Positions 24,856 through 33,628 are shown, counted from the stretch's first letter. The stretch is DNA of 38,006 nucleotides from Acetobacteraceae bacterium (GCA_009693865.1 SHWL01000028.1:1-38006); one strand, 5' to 3'. Numbers and translations: made by a program. The notes: generated by a model from the sequence alone, not told the origin.

Positions 24856-26184
24856 TCAGACTGAATAGATCTTCTTCAGCTCTCCCTCGGCCCAGGACAC
24901 TGAGGCTTCCGCCGCCATGCCCTGAACCGCCTTCGCGTACATATCGACGACGATATATTTGGTCAGCGCCTCGGCGGCCTTCTGGTTCGGCCGGCCGGCG
25001 TAGCCTGGCACGCGCCCGACCGAGGCCGCGGTGCGGAAGGGCTTCATCACCGGGTCCTCGTCCCACATTTTGTTGGTTTCCCACACCTTGGTCGGGCCGG
25101 ACGCGAAGCCTTTCTGCGACGTGAACCATGGCTCGAAGTTGGCGGGGGTGTGGAACCAGCGCAGGAAATCCACCGCCGCCTTTTGGTTCTTCGAATAACC
25201 CATCACCATCGTGGACTGGCTGCCGTGGAAGGCGGACGCTCCGCCCGGACCGCGTGGCATGGGCGCGTGTGCGATATCGGTGCGCATCTCCTTGCCATCT
25301 TCCGTCATGTATTGGGCCGCGCGGCGTACCGACTCGATATAGATTGAAGCCCCATTCAGCGTCGCCGCGATGGTGCCGGACAGAAAGGCGCGATTGTTGC
25401 TGGAGTCGTCCCAGGCCAACCCGCCTTCGTCATGCGCGTCCTTCCAAAAACCAGCCATGAACTTCACCGACTCGATGGTCTCCTTGGAGTTGATCGCCAC
25501 GGTCTTGCCGTCGGCCTCGACCTCTTTGCCGCCGAACGACCACATGAACGGATAGGCGAAGCCTGGTGCGTCGCCGAATGTGTGGCCAAGGGTCTGGCCG
25601 AGTGGGTGGCCTGCCGCCTTCAGCTTCATGCCGACGGCGCGATATTCCTCCCAGGTCGCGGGGAACGTCGTGGCGCCAACCGCGTTGAACCAGGACTTGC
25701 GATAGGCGATCAGGCCGGGGATGACGCAATAGGGCACCGAAATCCAGTTCTTGCCGTCGTGGCAGTTGCCTTTCATGGTATCGTAATAACCGCCCTGGGA
25801 CGGGCCGACCGCCTCGCACAAAGCGGTCACGTCGGCCAGCGATTCCGCGTAGAGCTGGCAATTGCTGTTGAATGCCATGATCAGGTCGGCGCCGGATTTG
25901 GACTGGATCGCCGCGGTGGTGCGCGCCTGCAGGTCGTTGGCGTTGATGGTTTCCAGCGTGATCTTGATGCCGAGTGCCTTCTCGGCCTCGGGGATGGCTT
26001 TCTTGCGCAGGTGCTCATCGGCGGCGGGCACGAAATCGTTCCATTTCAGCCAATGCACGGTGGATGTCTGAGCGTACGCCGGGGCGCGGCCACTGGCCAG
26101 GATGCCAGCCAGGCCCCCCGTGGTGGCGGCCGCCGCCGTGGTGCCCGTGACCTTGAGCAGACTACGCCGTGATACCCGAGCCAT
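24856..26184 (-). CDS. ABC sugar-type substrate-binding protein, Tat-exported (copy 2)
   Basis: A 442-residue periplasmic binding protein of the extracellular solute-binding family 1. It starts with a Tat signal (SRRSLLKVTGTTAAAATTGG, cleavage after AYA) followed by STVHWLKWNDFVPAADEHL. It contains WEEYRAVGMKLKAAGHPLGQ, the cluster NSKETIESVKFMAGFWKDAH and the C-terminal SWAEGELKKIYSV. It is clearly a paralogue of the next gene upstream (26338-27657), sharing almost every segment, so the two arose by tandem duplication. A GGAGAAAACAAC site precedes ATG 26184. The ligand is not predictable. Confidence 0.92.
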   Translation of the reverse strand: MARVSRRSLLKVTGTTAAAATTGGLAGILASGRAPAYAQTSTVHWLKWNDFVPAADEHLRKKAIPEAEKALGIKITLETINANDLQARTTAAIQSKSGADLIMAFNSNCQLYAESLADVTALCEAVGPSQGGYYDTMKGNCHDGKNWISVPYCVIPGLIAYRKSWFNAVGATTFPATWEEYRAVGMKLKAAGHPLGQTLGHTFGDAPGFAYPFMWSFGGKEVEADGKTVAINSKETIESVKFMAGFWKDAHDEGGLAWDDSSNNRAFLSGTIAATLNGASIYIESVRRAAQYMTEDGKEMRTDIAHAPMPRGPGGASAFHGSQSTMVMGYSKNQKAAVDFLRWFHTPANFEPWFTSQKGFASGPTKVWETNKMWDEDPVMKPFRTAASVGRVPGYAGRPNQKAAEALTKYIVVDMYAKAVQGMAAEASVSWAEGELKKIYSV

Positions 26185-26337
26185 GTTGTTTTCTCCGAGC
26201 TAATTGAAACGCAATTCCCCGGTCGCGCCATCGCGCGGCCGGGGGGTCTTTACAGGCATTCTTCCACGCGGGCCAATCGCGGTCGCATGATCCATCCGCT
26301 GGATTGGCCCGTGGCCGGGCTCAGCCCCTCGCCTGGC

Positions 26338-27657
26338 TCAAACGGAATAAACCTTCTTCAGTTCGCTTTCGGCCCAGGCCACGGCCGCCTCCGCCGGCAT
26401 GCCCTGCACCGCTTTGGCGTACATGTCCGCGATGATGTATTTCGACAGCACCTCGGCGGCCTTCTGATTGGATGGACCGGCGAACCCCGGCACGCGTCCG
26501 AAAGAGGGTGCGTTGTGGAACGGCTTCATCACCGGATCCTCGTCCCACAATTTGTTGGTTTCCCACACCTTGGTCGCGCCGCAGGCGAAGCCCTTCTGGG
26601 AGCGGAACCACCCCTCGTAGTTGGCCGGGGTGTGGAACCAGCGCAGGAAATCGATCGCCGCCTTCTGGTTCTTCGAATAACCCATCACCATCATGACCTG
26701 GGCGGAATGGAAGGCATATTGTCCGGCCGGCCCTGCGGGCAGCCGCGCATGCAGAATGTCGCCCTTCATCGGCGTGCCCTGATCGGTCTTGTACTGATCG
26801 GGCTTGCGCAGCGACTCGATATAGATCGAGGCGCCGTTCAACGTGCACGAAATCGTGCCCGACAGGAACGCGCGGTTGTTGGAGCTGTCGTCCCAGGCCA
26901 GGCCGCCATCGTCGTGAGAATCCTTCCAGAATTCGGTCATGAACTTCACCGACGCGATCGTCTCCTTGGAGTTGATCGCCACCGTCTTACCGTCGGCCTC
27001 CACTTCCTTGCCGCCGAAAGACCACATCAACGGATAGGTGAACGCGACCGGGTCGCCCACGCTGTGGCCAAGCGACTGTCCCAGCGGGTGGCCGGCCGCC
27101 TTCAGCTTTTTGCCGGCGGCGTGATATTCGTCCCACGTCTTCGGGAAACTCGTGATGCCGGCGGCGTCGAACCAGGATTTCCGGTAGGTCATCAAGCCGC
27201 CGACGATGCAATAAGGCACCGCGATCCAATTCTTGCCGTCGTGACAGTTGCCCTTGGCGATGTCGTAATAGCCGCCCTGGGCTTTGTCGATCGACTCGCA
27301 CAGGCTGGAGACATCGGCGAGCGAGGCGGCATAGAGTTGGGCGTGGTTGTTGAAGCCCATGATGATGTCAGCCCCCGCCTTGGACTGGATTGCGGCTGTG
27401 GCGCGGGCCTGCAGATCGTTGAGGCCGATGGTTTCCATGTTGATCTTGATGCCGAGGGCCTTTTCCGCCTCGGGGATCGCCACCTTGCGCAGATGCTCAT
27501 CGGCGGCCGGGACGAAATCGTTCCATTTCAGCCAATGCATCGTCGTGCCCTGGGCGTAGGCCGGGGCGCGGCCTGAGGCCAGAATCCCGGCCAGACCACC
27601 GGCGGCCACGCCGGTTCCGGATAGCTTCAACAGATTGCGTCGCGAAACCCGAGGCAT
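26338..27657 (-). CDS. ABC sugar-type substrate-binding protein, Tat-exported (copy 1)
   Basis: A 439-residue paralogue of the downstream binding protein. The Tat signal is SRRNLLKLSGTGVAAGGLAG with cleavage after AYA, then TTMHWLKWNDFVPAADEHL. Shared segments with copy 2 include GGKEVEADGKTVAINSKETI, LAWDDSSNNRAFLSGTI and KGFACGATKVWETNKLWDED. Differences cluster in the middle (NNHAQLYAASLADVSSLCES versus NSNCQLYAESLADVTALCEA), which could shift ligand choice. It is the first gene of the ABC locus; GGGAG precedes ATG 27657. Its promoter should lie in 27658-27760 but I cannot fix it. Confidence 0.92.
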   Translation of the reverse strand: MPRVSRRNLLKLSGTGVAAGGLAGILASGRAPAYAQGTTMHWLKWNDFVPAADEHLRKVAIPEAEKALGIKINMETIGLNDLQARATAAIQSKAGADIIMGFNNHAQLYAASLADVSSLCESIDKAQGGYYDIAKGNCHDGKNWIAVPYCIVGGLMTYRKSWFDAAGITSFPKTWDEYHAAGKKLKAAGHPLGQSLGHSVGDPVAFTYPLMWSFGGKEVEADGKTVAINSKETIASVKFMTEFWKDSHDDGGLAWDDSSNNRAFLSGTISCTLNGASIYIESLRKPDQYKTDQGTPMKGDILHARLPAGPAGQYAFHSAQVMMVMGYSKNQKAAIDFLRWFHTPANYEGWFRSQKGFACGATKVWETNKLWDEDPVMKPFHNAPSFGRVPGFAGPSNQKAAEVLSKYIIADMYAKAVQGMPAEAAVAWAESELKKVYSV

Positions 27658-28194
27658 TTTGTTTTCTCCCTGCGGACTGACCCGGACTTTTCCAGGCTGT
27701 ATTGGATTTGTTCTAGGTTGGCATCAATTCAGGCACATCCAGACGCCGACCCTAACGCCGGATATGAGGCGATGGCAACCGCCGGTCGCGGATGTGTCGG
27801 GAGCGCGCGCGTCGTCCGCGGTCTGAGGCGGATTAGCTGTCCGAATTGTTCGCAGCCTGTTCCAGGGAACCGGGCATGCGTCGGCTCCCGGTATCACGGG
27901 AGGCGCGTGTGGCGTTTTCAGGATGCTTTTGAGCGCTCCAAGAGAGGCCGCGTGGCGGCGAACGACGACGTATTGCGTGCGCGGGAAATGGACCGGGAGG
28001 GCCAGGGCTCGCGTCAGGCAAGTTCGGAGGTGCACTGGAAAAGCGCCGGCGCCCCTTGAGGAGCGCGGTTGTGCCCGGCGGGACAGGTTCGAGGCCGAGG
28101 CACGATGGACGTCGACAGCGTAGCGGCGGTTCACCATAACGTCCGAGCGCTTTGATTGCCGCGTGTCTGATTTTCAAGCAAGCGGAGCGACGGA
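27658..28194. other. Gene-free stretch upstream of the ABC locus
   Basis: About 540 bases between the start of the first binding-protein gene and the end of yoeB. Open frames here on both strands are rich in Arg/Pro/Ala and show no family pattern. The part next to 27657 must hold the promoter of the ABC locus; nothing else is recognised. Confidence 0.5.
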
Positions 28195-28467
28195 TCAAGA
28201 TTGGCCATAATGAGACCGGCAGTATACAATTGTCACACTCTGATCGTCGTCCTTGCCGGACACACGGTATACAATCCGGTGTTCTTTGTTGATCCTTCGT
28301 GGCCAGCAACCGGAAAGCGGTTTTTTCAGGGGCTCCGGCTTTCCGGTGCCGGTGAAGGGACTCCTGCGAATGTCTTCGATCAATTGAATGATCTTGCGCA
28401 TTGTATCGACGTCCGATTGCCACGACAGGAAGTGATCCCATCCAACGACCGTAAAATGAACCCTCAC
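28195..28467 (-). CDS. yoeB: YoeB/Txe family toxin (RelE superfamily mRNA interferase)
   Basis: A 90-residue ribosome-dependent mRNA-cleaving toxin. It matches the YoeB family from end to end (WDHFLSWQSDVDTMRKIIQL, PEPLKKPLSGCWPRRINKEH, RIVYRVS, YCRSHY) and keeps the catalytic set Glu45, Arg64 and His86, so it should be active. GTG 28467 overlaps the stop of the upstream antitoxin-position gene (GTGA), the standard coupling of yefM-yoeB pairs. The partner gene is unusual: only its C-terminal part looks like YefM. Confidence 0.92.
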   Translation of the reverse strand: MRVHFTVVGWDHFLSWQSDVDTMRKIIQLIEDIRRSPFTGTGKPEPLKKPLSGCWPRRINKEHRIVYRVSGKDDDQSVTIVYCRSHYGQS

Positions 28468-29123
28468 GTGGCCGGACGATGGATGGCCGCGACAGAATTA
28501 TATTCGTTTGTCATGTCCTGTGCATCCGAATGAGCTGATTGCACAAGTGTTACCAGATTTCCGGTGTCGCACATCAGGTAGGCTGTTTCGTGCCAGCTTT
28601 CGACTTCATCGAGCGGGGCGGACATGAGTGTCTCATTGAAGTCTTGAGGAAGATTTGTGTTCTCCACGCCTCGCCGTTCGGCGCGCAGATAGACCTCTTC
28701 AATTACCATCAGCCGAAGCCGCCGAATATGTGGCAGGTAGTCACCGCGCATGTCACCCAGGAACCGTTGAATGTCAAAAAATATGGCGCCATCCGAGGCG
28801 GCATTCACAAGAGCCTGGAATTTCGGTTTCATGACGCGATTGACCATATCGGCCCCTTCCGCCAGAACCCGCTCGGTTATACCCAGGCAATCGAGCGAAT
28901 CCCGCAATTGGACATCCGACCCGGCTTCCACGGAACCGCTGAATGTCTTGATTTCCGTCCATCCATTCTCGAAAGCAAGACGAAATTCTTTCATCGCGTC
29001 CCGCACGCGCTGTATCGCCGCGTTAATCTCAGGCTGACCATCGGCTAAGGCAACTCCGGCAACCGAAATACCGAAACCAATCATCTCGGGGGCCAGAAGG
29101 AAGTTCGTTGGCACCGCGGTCAC
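28464..29123 (-). CDS. Chimeric antitoxin: unknown N-terminal domain fused to a YefM-like toxin-binding tail
   Basis: A 219-residue protein occupying the antitoxin position before yoeB. Residues about 166-197 (LMSAPLDEVESWHETAYLMC... to LVQSA) match the YefM C-terminal half, where ETAYL and the following N-x-x-x-L segment wrap YoeB. The usual 50-60-residue Phd/YefM DNA-binding domain is missing; instead residues 1-160 form an unrecognised, mostly helical sequence with a mildly hydrophobic start (FLLAPEMIGFGISVAGVALA). GTG 29123 has a strong AAGGAG seven bases upstream, so the long form is the genuine product and not a spurious extension. It is co-translated with the toxin. How it is autoregulated without a YefM domain is unclear. 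Confidence 0.72.
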   Translation of the reverse strand: MTAVPTNFLLAPEMIGFGISVAGVALADGQPEINAAIQRVRDAMKEFRLAFENGWTEIKTFSGSVEAGSDVQLRDSLDCLGITERVLAEGADMVNRVMKPKFQALVNAASDGAIFFDIQRFLGDMRGDYLPHIRRLRLMVIEEVYLRAERRGVENTNLPQDFNETLMSAPLDEVESWHETAYLMCDTGNLVTLVQSAHSDAQDMTNEYNSVAAIHRPAT

Positions 29124-29251
29124 GAATTTTCTCCTTCCTTCAACGGGTCACATCATAGCCTCGGCTGAATAAGGTAATGCGCGCAAAAGCGCCAGAGTTG
29201 CTTTCTCGCGCTGTTCATGGCCCTGTAGCCATCGTGGTCTTCGACCCCCGC

Positions 29252-30223
29252 TCAGAATCCCTGCCGCGCGATGTCCATCGCGAAATACGTCAGGATCAAA
29301 TCCGCTCCGGCGCGCTTGATGCCCCCCAGAGTCTCCCGCACCACCCGATGCTCATCGATCGCCCCCGCCTGGGCCGCGAACTTGATCATCGCGTATTCGC
29401 CGCTCACCTGATACGCCGCCAGAGGCAGAAGACTGCGCGCGCGCACCTGGCTCAGGATATCCAGGTAGGGCAAAGCGGGTTTGACCATCAGGATGTCGGC
29501 GCCCTCGGCCTCATCGATCAGGGATTCCCGAATAGCCTCCCGCCCGTTCAACGGGTTCATTTGATACGCCTTGCGGTCGCCGATCAGGTCGCATCCCGCC
29601 GCCGCGCGGAACGGTCCATAGAACGCCGAGGCGAATTTCGACGAGTACGCCATGATCGGCAGGTTGCTGAATCCGTTGCCGTCCAGCGCACCCCGGATCG
29701 CCGCCACCTGCCCATCCATCATCGCCGAGGGCGCGATCATGTCCGCCCCCGCGCGCGCCGCGACCACCGATTGGCGGCCCAGGTTTTCGATGGTGTGATC
29801 GTTGTGGACGTCCTCGCCGTGGATGACACCGCAATGGCCGTGCGAGGTGTATTCGCAGAAACAGGTGTCCGAGATCACCAGCAATTCCGGCGCCGCGTCC
29901 TTGGCGCGTTTGATCATCCGCGCCAGCAGGCCGTTTTCATTCCATGAGTCGCTACCGGTGTCGTCCTTGTGGCGGCTGACACCGAAGGTCATCACCGCCT
30001 TGATGCCCGCGCGATGGATCTCCTTGATCGCGGCTCCGAGCTTCCGTTCGGGGATACGATGGACGCCGGGCATGCTCTCGACCGGGGCGTAATCGTCCAG
30101 CTCTTCCTCGACGAAGATCGGATAGATCAGGTCGTCAAGCGAAACGGTCGTCTCCCTGAACATATCGCGCAACGCGGGGTTGGCGCGCAGGCGGCGCAGG
30201 CGGGCGGTCGGGAAGGACGCCAT
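29252..30223 (-). CDS. hemB: Delta-aminolevulinic acid dehydratase (porphobilinogen synthase)
   Basis: This enzyme condenses two 5-aminolevulinate molecules to porphobilinogen in haem and chlorophyll synthesis. The 323-residue protein has both active-site lysines (Lys196 in YSSKFAS, Lys248 in [11 protein letters not shown]). The metal cluster region is [11 protein letters not shown] with Cys121, Cys123 and Cys131, the zinc-type arrangement, whereas some alphaproteobacterial enzymes use Asp-rich, Mg-dependent versions. It begins 12 bases after the FAD oxidoreductase gene ends, so both are probably one transcript. Confidence 0.96.
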   Translation of the reverse strand: MASFPTARLRRLRANPALRDMFRETTVSLDDLIYPIFVEEELDDYAPVESMPGVHRIPERKLGAAIKEIHRAGIKAVMTFGVSRHKDDTGSDSWNENGLLARMIKRAKDAAPELLVISDTCFCEYTSHGHCGVIHGEDVHNDHTIENLGRQSVVAARAGADMIAPSAMMDGQVAAIRGALDGNGFSNLPIMAYSSKFASAFYGPFRAAAGCDLIGDRKAYQMNPLNGREAIRESLIDEAEGADILMVKPALPYLDILSQVRARSLLPLAAYQVSGEYAMIKFAAQAGAIDEHRVVRETLGGIKRAGADLILTYFAMDIARQGF

Positions 30224-30235
30224 CGAACGAATCTC

Positions 30236-31567
30236 CTATGCCAGAGGCGACGGGCGGGAACGCGGACGCTCCGCGAAGCGGCTGTAGCGGAAAGGCGTGG
30301 GGTCCACCATCGGGGCTTGTCCGGAAACCAGTTGCGCCATCAGCTTGCCCGCGCCCGGGGAGATGCCGAACCCGTGTCCGGTGAAGCCGGTGGCGATGAA
30401 AAATCCCGGGATGGTGTCGACGGGCGAGATCACCGGCAGCCCGTCCGGTGTGACGTCCACCGCGCCGCCCCAGGAATCCGAGATGCGCATCCTGTGCATC
30501 ATGGGAAACGCTTCGATCAGGCGCTGCTTTGCCTGCTCGAGAATCCGCTCTGACGGCACCGGGTCCAGGATGCGGAGTTTTTCGAATGGCGTCACCTGAT
30601 CCGGTTTCCAGCGCCGCGGGACCAGGCTTTCCCGGACCCAGGCGCGGCCAAAACCCAGCCGCGTCTCCTTGCGATGGAGCCACCACATGCGCAGGAAATC
30701 GCGGGAGAAGCGGGCGGAATCCGGCACGAGATCGGCGGTATTCCGGCTCCAGTTGCCGACCGTGTAGCCTCCGTCCAGCCGTTTGCGTAGGCCGAACCCC
30801 GGCCCGCCGGTGGAGGTCTCCGGCCCACCCACCACCGGATCGATCCGCATGACGGCGGACGTGACCTTCAGTTGCGGCAGGCGCAGGCCCAGATTGCCGC
30901 AGAACAGACGCGACCAGACGCCGCCCGCCAGCACCACCTGCTCGCACGCGATCGGGCCCTTCTCGGTGATGACGCCCGAGATTCGACCGCCCTCGGTCTC
31001 GATCCCGCGCACCGCGCATTGTGTCAGCAGAATCGCGCCGTGCCGCCGCGCCGCTTCGGCGATCGCGGGCGCGGCGTGCGCCGGTTCCGCCCGTCCGTCA
31101 CTGGGCGTCGACAAGGCGCCAGCCCAGTTGCCGGCGAGTCCGGGGGTCACGATGGCCATCTGATCGCGGGTCAGCAGGCGGCTGTCGATCTGGTGCGGTT
31201 GTCCCACCTGTTCCAGCCATCTCGCGCGGCGGGCGAGGTCCCGTTGGGTGCGGCACAGATAAACGATGCCGGAACGGCGGAACCCGCTCTCGGCCTCGAT
31301 CAGTTTGTTCATGTCGTTCCAAAGCCGCATGGCCTCGATCGCGAGCGGCATTTCGCGGGGGTCGCGACCCATTTTGCGGCACCAGCCCCAGTTGCGGCTG
31401 GATTGTTCGGCCGCGATCTCGCCCTTTTCGCAGAGGACGACGGGGATGCCCTCGCGTGCGAGAAAAAAGGCCGTGCACACGCCGACGATCCCGCCGCCCA
31501 CGATCACGACCGTGGTCCGGGCGGGCAGTGAGGGGTCCGATTGCACGGGATCGACGGGTGGTGACAT
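30236..31567 (-). CDS. FAD-dependent oxidoreductase, DAO/DadA-like
   Basis: A 443-residue flavoenzyme of the D-amino acid/sarcosine oxidase superfamily. It has the dinucleotide-binding motif VVIVGGGIVGVCTAFFLARE (residues 19-38), the family stretch AEQSSRNWGWCRKMGRDPRE, and the C-terminal FAD contact GFFIATGFTGHGFGISPGAG. Members oxidise secondary or D-amino compounds; the specific substrate cannot be read from the sequence. There is no signal peptide, so it is cytosolic or membrane-peripheral. It is the gene immediately before hemB on the same strand. Confidence 0.85.
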   Translation of the reverse strand: MSPPVDPVQSDPSLPARTTVVIVGGGIVGVCTAFFLAREGIPVVLCEKGEIAAEQSSRNWGWCRKMGRDPREMPLAIEAMRLWNDMNKLIEAESGFRRSGIVYLCRTQRDLARRARWLEQVGQPHQIDSRLLTRDQMAIVTPGLAGNWAGALSTPSDGRAEPAHAAPAIAEAARRHGAILLTQCAVRGIETEGGRISGVITEKGPIACEQVVLAGGVWSRLFCGNLGLRLPQLKVTSAVMRIDPVVGGPETSTGGPGFGLRKRLDGGYTVGNWSRNTADLVPDSARFSRDFLRMWWLHRKETRLGFGRAWVRESLVPRRWKPDQVTPFEKLRILDPVPSERILEQAKQRLIEAFPMMHRMRISDSWGGAVDVTPDGLPVISPVDTIPGFFIATGFTGHGFGISPGAGKLMAQLVSGQAPMVDPTPFRYSRFAERPRSRPSPLA

Positions 31568-31638
31568 CAGTCTCGCCTGTCGGGGTTACGCGATCAGTCG
31601 TGTAGTACCAACCTCTGAAAGATCGACATCACGTATCC

Positions 31639-31717
31639 CGTCATGGCCCGGCTCGACCGGGCCATCCGGTCCGGTACAGTGCCGCTACAGATGGCCCGGT
31701 CGAGCCGGGCCATGACG
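31639..31717. repeat. 79-bp perfect palindromic repeat
   Basis: Perfect 28-bp arms (31639-31666 and 31690-31717; beginning CGTCATGGCCCGGCTCGACC) around a 23-base loop with GGTACAGTGCCGCTACA. It is the same family as 20437-20515. It lies between the arsC stop and the start of the FAD oxidoreductase gene, in a 210-base gap that holds nothing else clear. Confidence 0.85.
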
Positions 31718-31777
31718 CGGGAGGGGTAGCGACATGGGTCAAGCGTTGGACGGCTGGTATAACAAAGACGGCCGAGC

Positions 31778-32134
31778 CTACGGTAATATTTCCACGACCT
31801 TGTCCGCTGGCCGGCACAGCGCGACGCCCTTGGCGGTGACGACGATCGGGCGCTCCATCAGGATCGGATGGCGGACGATCGCGTCGATCAACGCGTCATC
31901 CGGCTTGCCCGGATCGGCGAGCCCCAGTTCGGTGTAAGGGGCCTCCTTACGGCGTAGCAACTGGCGGGGCGTCAGGCCCATCTTCGCCAGAAGGTCTTTC
32001 AGTTCACCCCGGGAGGGCGGTGTTTTCAGATACTCGACGATCCGTGGTTCGGTTCCCGCCTCCCGCAGCATGCCCAGTACTTTCCGCGACGTGCCGCATT
32101 TCGGATTGTGGTAGATCGTGACATTCTGGGCCAT
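31778..32134 (-). CDS. arsC: Arsenate reductase, glutaredoxin-coupled ArsC type
   Basis: A 118-residue thioredoxin-fold enzyme that reduces arsenate to arsenite with glutathione/glutaredoxin. The active Cys13 sits in IYHNPKCGTSRKVL, and the EYLKTPPSRGELKDLLAKMG and RHPILMERPIVV segments, including the Arg residues that bind the oxyanion, are typical. ATG 32134 has an excellent AAGGAGGTGA site 5-8 bases upstream; longer frames to 32335 are not real. No arsenite efflux or arsR gene is nearby, so it may serve general detoxification, or act as a YffB-like ArsC homologue. Confidence 0.92.
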   Translation of the reverse strand: MAQNVTIYHNPKCGTSRKVLGMLREAGTEPRIVEYLKTPPSRGELKDLLAKMGLTPRQLLRRKEAPYTELGLADPGKPDDALIDAIVRHPILMERPIVVTAKGVALCRPADKVVEILP

Positions 32135-32211
32135 GGCGTCACCTCCTTCGGGATGGACGGGAATGAACGCCATTGTCCGCACGTCCATAAAAAGAACAAG
32201 TGGAGGCTTCC

Positions 32212-32820
32212 ATGAATCGACGTCTGTTTTTGGCGACCGCGCTGCTGGCCGGCGTGTCCGGCGCGGCGGCCCTGGCGCAAACCGCGCCGCCCGTCCGTGT
32301 GCGCGGGACCATCGCATCGCTTGACGGCAACACACTGAACGTCAAAGCCCGGGATGGGCAAATGCTGGCGATCGTGCTGACCGACCCTCTGGTGGTCATG
32401 ACCGTGAAGAAGGCGGAACTGAGCGAGATCGGTCCCAACACCTATATCGGCACGACAACGCGCACGGCCGCGGATGGGAAACTCACCGCGATCGAGGTGC
32501 GGATTTTCCCGGAATCGATGCGCGGCTCGGGCGAGGGGCATCGCGACTGGGATCTGGAGCCGGGCAGCAAGATGACCAACGGCACGGTGACCGGGGCGGT
32601 CACGGGCGCCTCGGGCCGGGAGCTGACGTTCGGGCACAAGGACGGCGCCAACACGGTGTTCGTGCCGCCCTCGGCCGGGATCATGACGTATGTGACCGGG
32701 GCGCGAACGGACCTGAAAGCCGGCGAGGTGGTGTTCATCGCGGCCACGAAGAACGCCGAGGGCAAGTGGACCGCCGCGCGGGTGAACGTCGGGAAGGATG
32801 GCGTCGCGCCGATGATGTAA
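32212..32820 (+). CDS. Exported hypothetical protein with repeated beta domains (DUF5666-like)
   Basis: A 202-residue protein with a signal peptide (MNRRLFLATALLAGVSGAAA, cleavage near ALA-Q). The mature part consists of two or more OB-like beta units starting VRVRGTIASLDGNTLNVKAR and TVTGAVTGASGRELTFGHKD, with Asp/Gly-rich turns; this resembles DUF5666-type periplasmic proteins of unknown role. GGAGG five bases before ATG 32212 fixes the start. It is divergent from arsC, sharing a 77-base promoter region. Confidence 0.7.
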   Translation: MNRRLFLATALLAGVSGAAALAQTAPPVRVRGTIASLDGNTLNVKARDGQMLAIVLTDPLVVMTVKKAELSEIGPNTYIGTTTRTAADGKLTAIEVRIFPESMRGSGEGHRDWDLEPGSKMTNGTVTGAVTGASGRELTFGHKDGANTVFVPPSAGIMTYVTGARTDLKAGEVVFIAATKNAEGKWTAARVNVGKDGVAPMM

Positions 32821-32874
32821 TTCTGGCGGTCGCATATGGGCGTCGCCGGACGACCCGCCAGAGGTGGGATCGCG

Positions 32875-33293
32875 TCATGGTTGGCGGAGTTCTGTGAGGT
32901 GACCACCTTGCGGGGGCGGCGGCCATTCTCGCGGGTGGTGGCGCCCTTCGCGTCCGAGTCGTGCAATTTCGCCATCCAGCGAGGTGACCCGAAGACACCC
33001 TCCAGCAACGCCGGGACATACCGGTCCGCCTCCAGCCTGGGCCAACGTAGACCAAGACCGGCCGCAGTGATTTCGATCATCGACAGGTCGGCCGGTTTCG
33101 CATCGGCCAGACCTTCAGCCAAATGCGGCGGAAATGCCGGCTCAAGTCTGTAGCTCAGGGTGACCATCACCCGCGCCACCCGTCGGTCGTAACGCGCCGC
33201 GACGGCGTGAGGCGTCGATGCCAGACGCTCCCGCATGCGTTCTTCCGCCTGTTGGACCGCGGTGTCGGAGATTTCCGCGGATCGTCTCCCATC
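32875..33293 (-). pseudogene. DUF2442 domain gene, frame-disrupted
   Basis: Between about 33272 and 32904 the minus strand encodes a DUF2442-like domain: ISDTAVQQAEERM, TPHAVAARYDRRVARVMVTL, IEITAAGLGLRWPRLEADRY and LLEGVFGSPRWM, followed by an NGRRPRK tail. No suitable in-frame start is present; ATG 33293 in another frame would give MGDDPR and join after one base change. At the 3' end this frame runs on to 32442, antisense into the neighbouring exported-protein gene, while a shifted frame stops at 32875. I read it as a decayed antitoxin-like gene; DUF2442 proteins often pair with DUF4160 toxins, not seen here. Confidence 0.5.
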
Positions 33294-33489
33294 TGCCGCA
33301 AAACGTTGGGATATGTCCCACGAGTGCGGTGGCCACCTGGTGTATCTCGGGTCCGTTGAACCTATGGCTCTCGCGTAAATCCGCTGTGCCAACCGGCGAG
33401 CCAGGCGAGATGAAAAGGTTGGCGCCCGGGATCGCGTAGCCAAACGAACCAGGGCGATCGCCTGAACAACGCAGCAAGCAAGGTCGAAT

Positions 33490-33628
33490 CACGGGTTCTC
33501 GCGGATTCGGGCACGGATTACGCGGACCCTGGCACAAACGAACGTGGCCTGGCGGAAAGTTGTTCAGGTGGTCGCTGAACGACCTCGAGAGTCCGCGTAA
33601 TCCGTGCCCGAATCCGCGAGAATCCGTG
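33490..33628. repeat. 139-bp inverted repeat (MITE-like) with 38-bp arms
   Basis: Arms at 33490-33527 and 33591-33628 match at 37 of 38 positions. Each contains CGGATT or CGGGTT three times at short spacing (CACGGRTTCTCGCGGATTCG...). The 63-base centre codes nothing. Further out, GGCGATCGCCTGAAC (33453-33467) is repeated inverted at 33756-33770. The surrounding gap 33294-33828 has no gene. The structure is probably a mobile non-autonomous element. Confidence 0.75.

Noticed and set aside
27718-28059. Plus-strand 113-codon frame upstream of the ABC locus
   Set aside because: No family pattern, no ribosome site; composition looks like non-coding GC-rich sequence.
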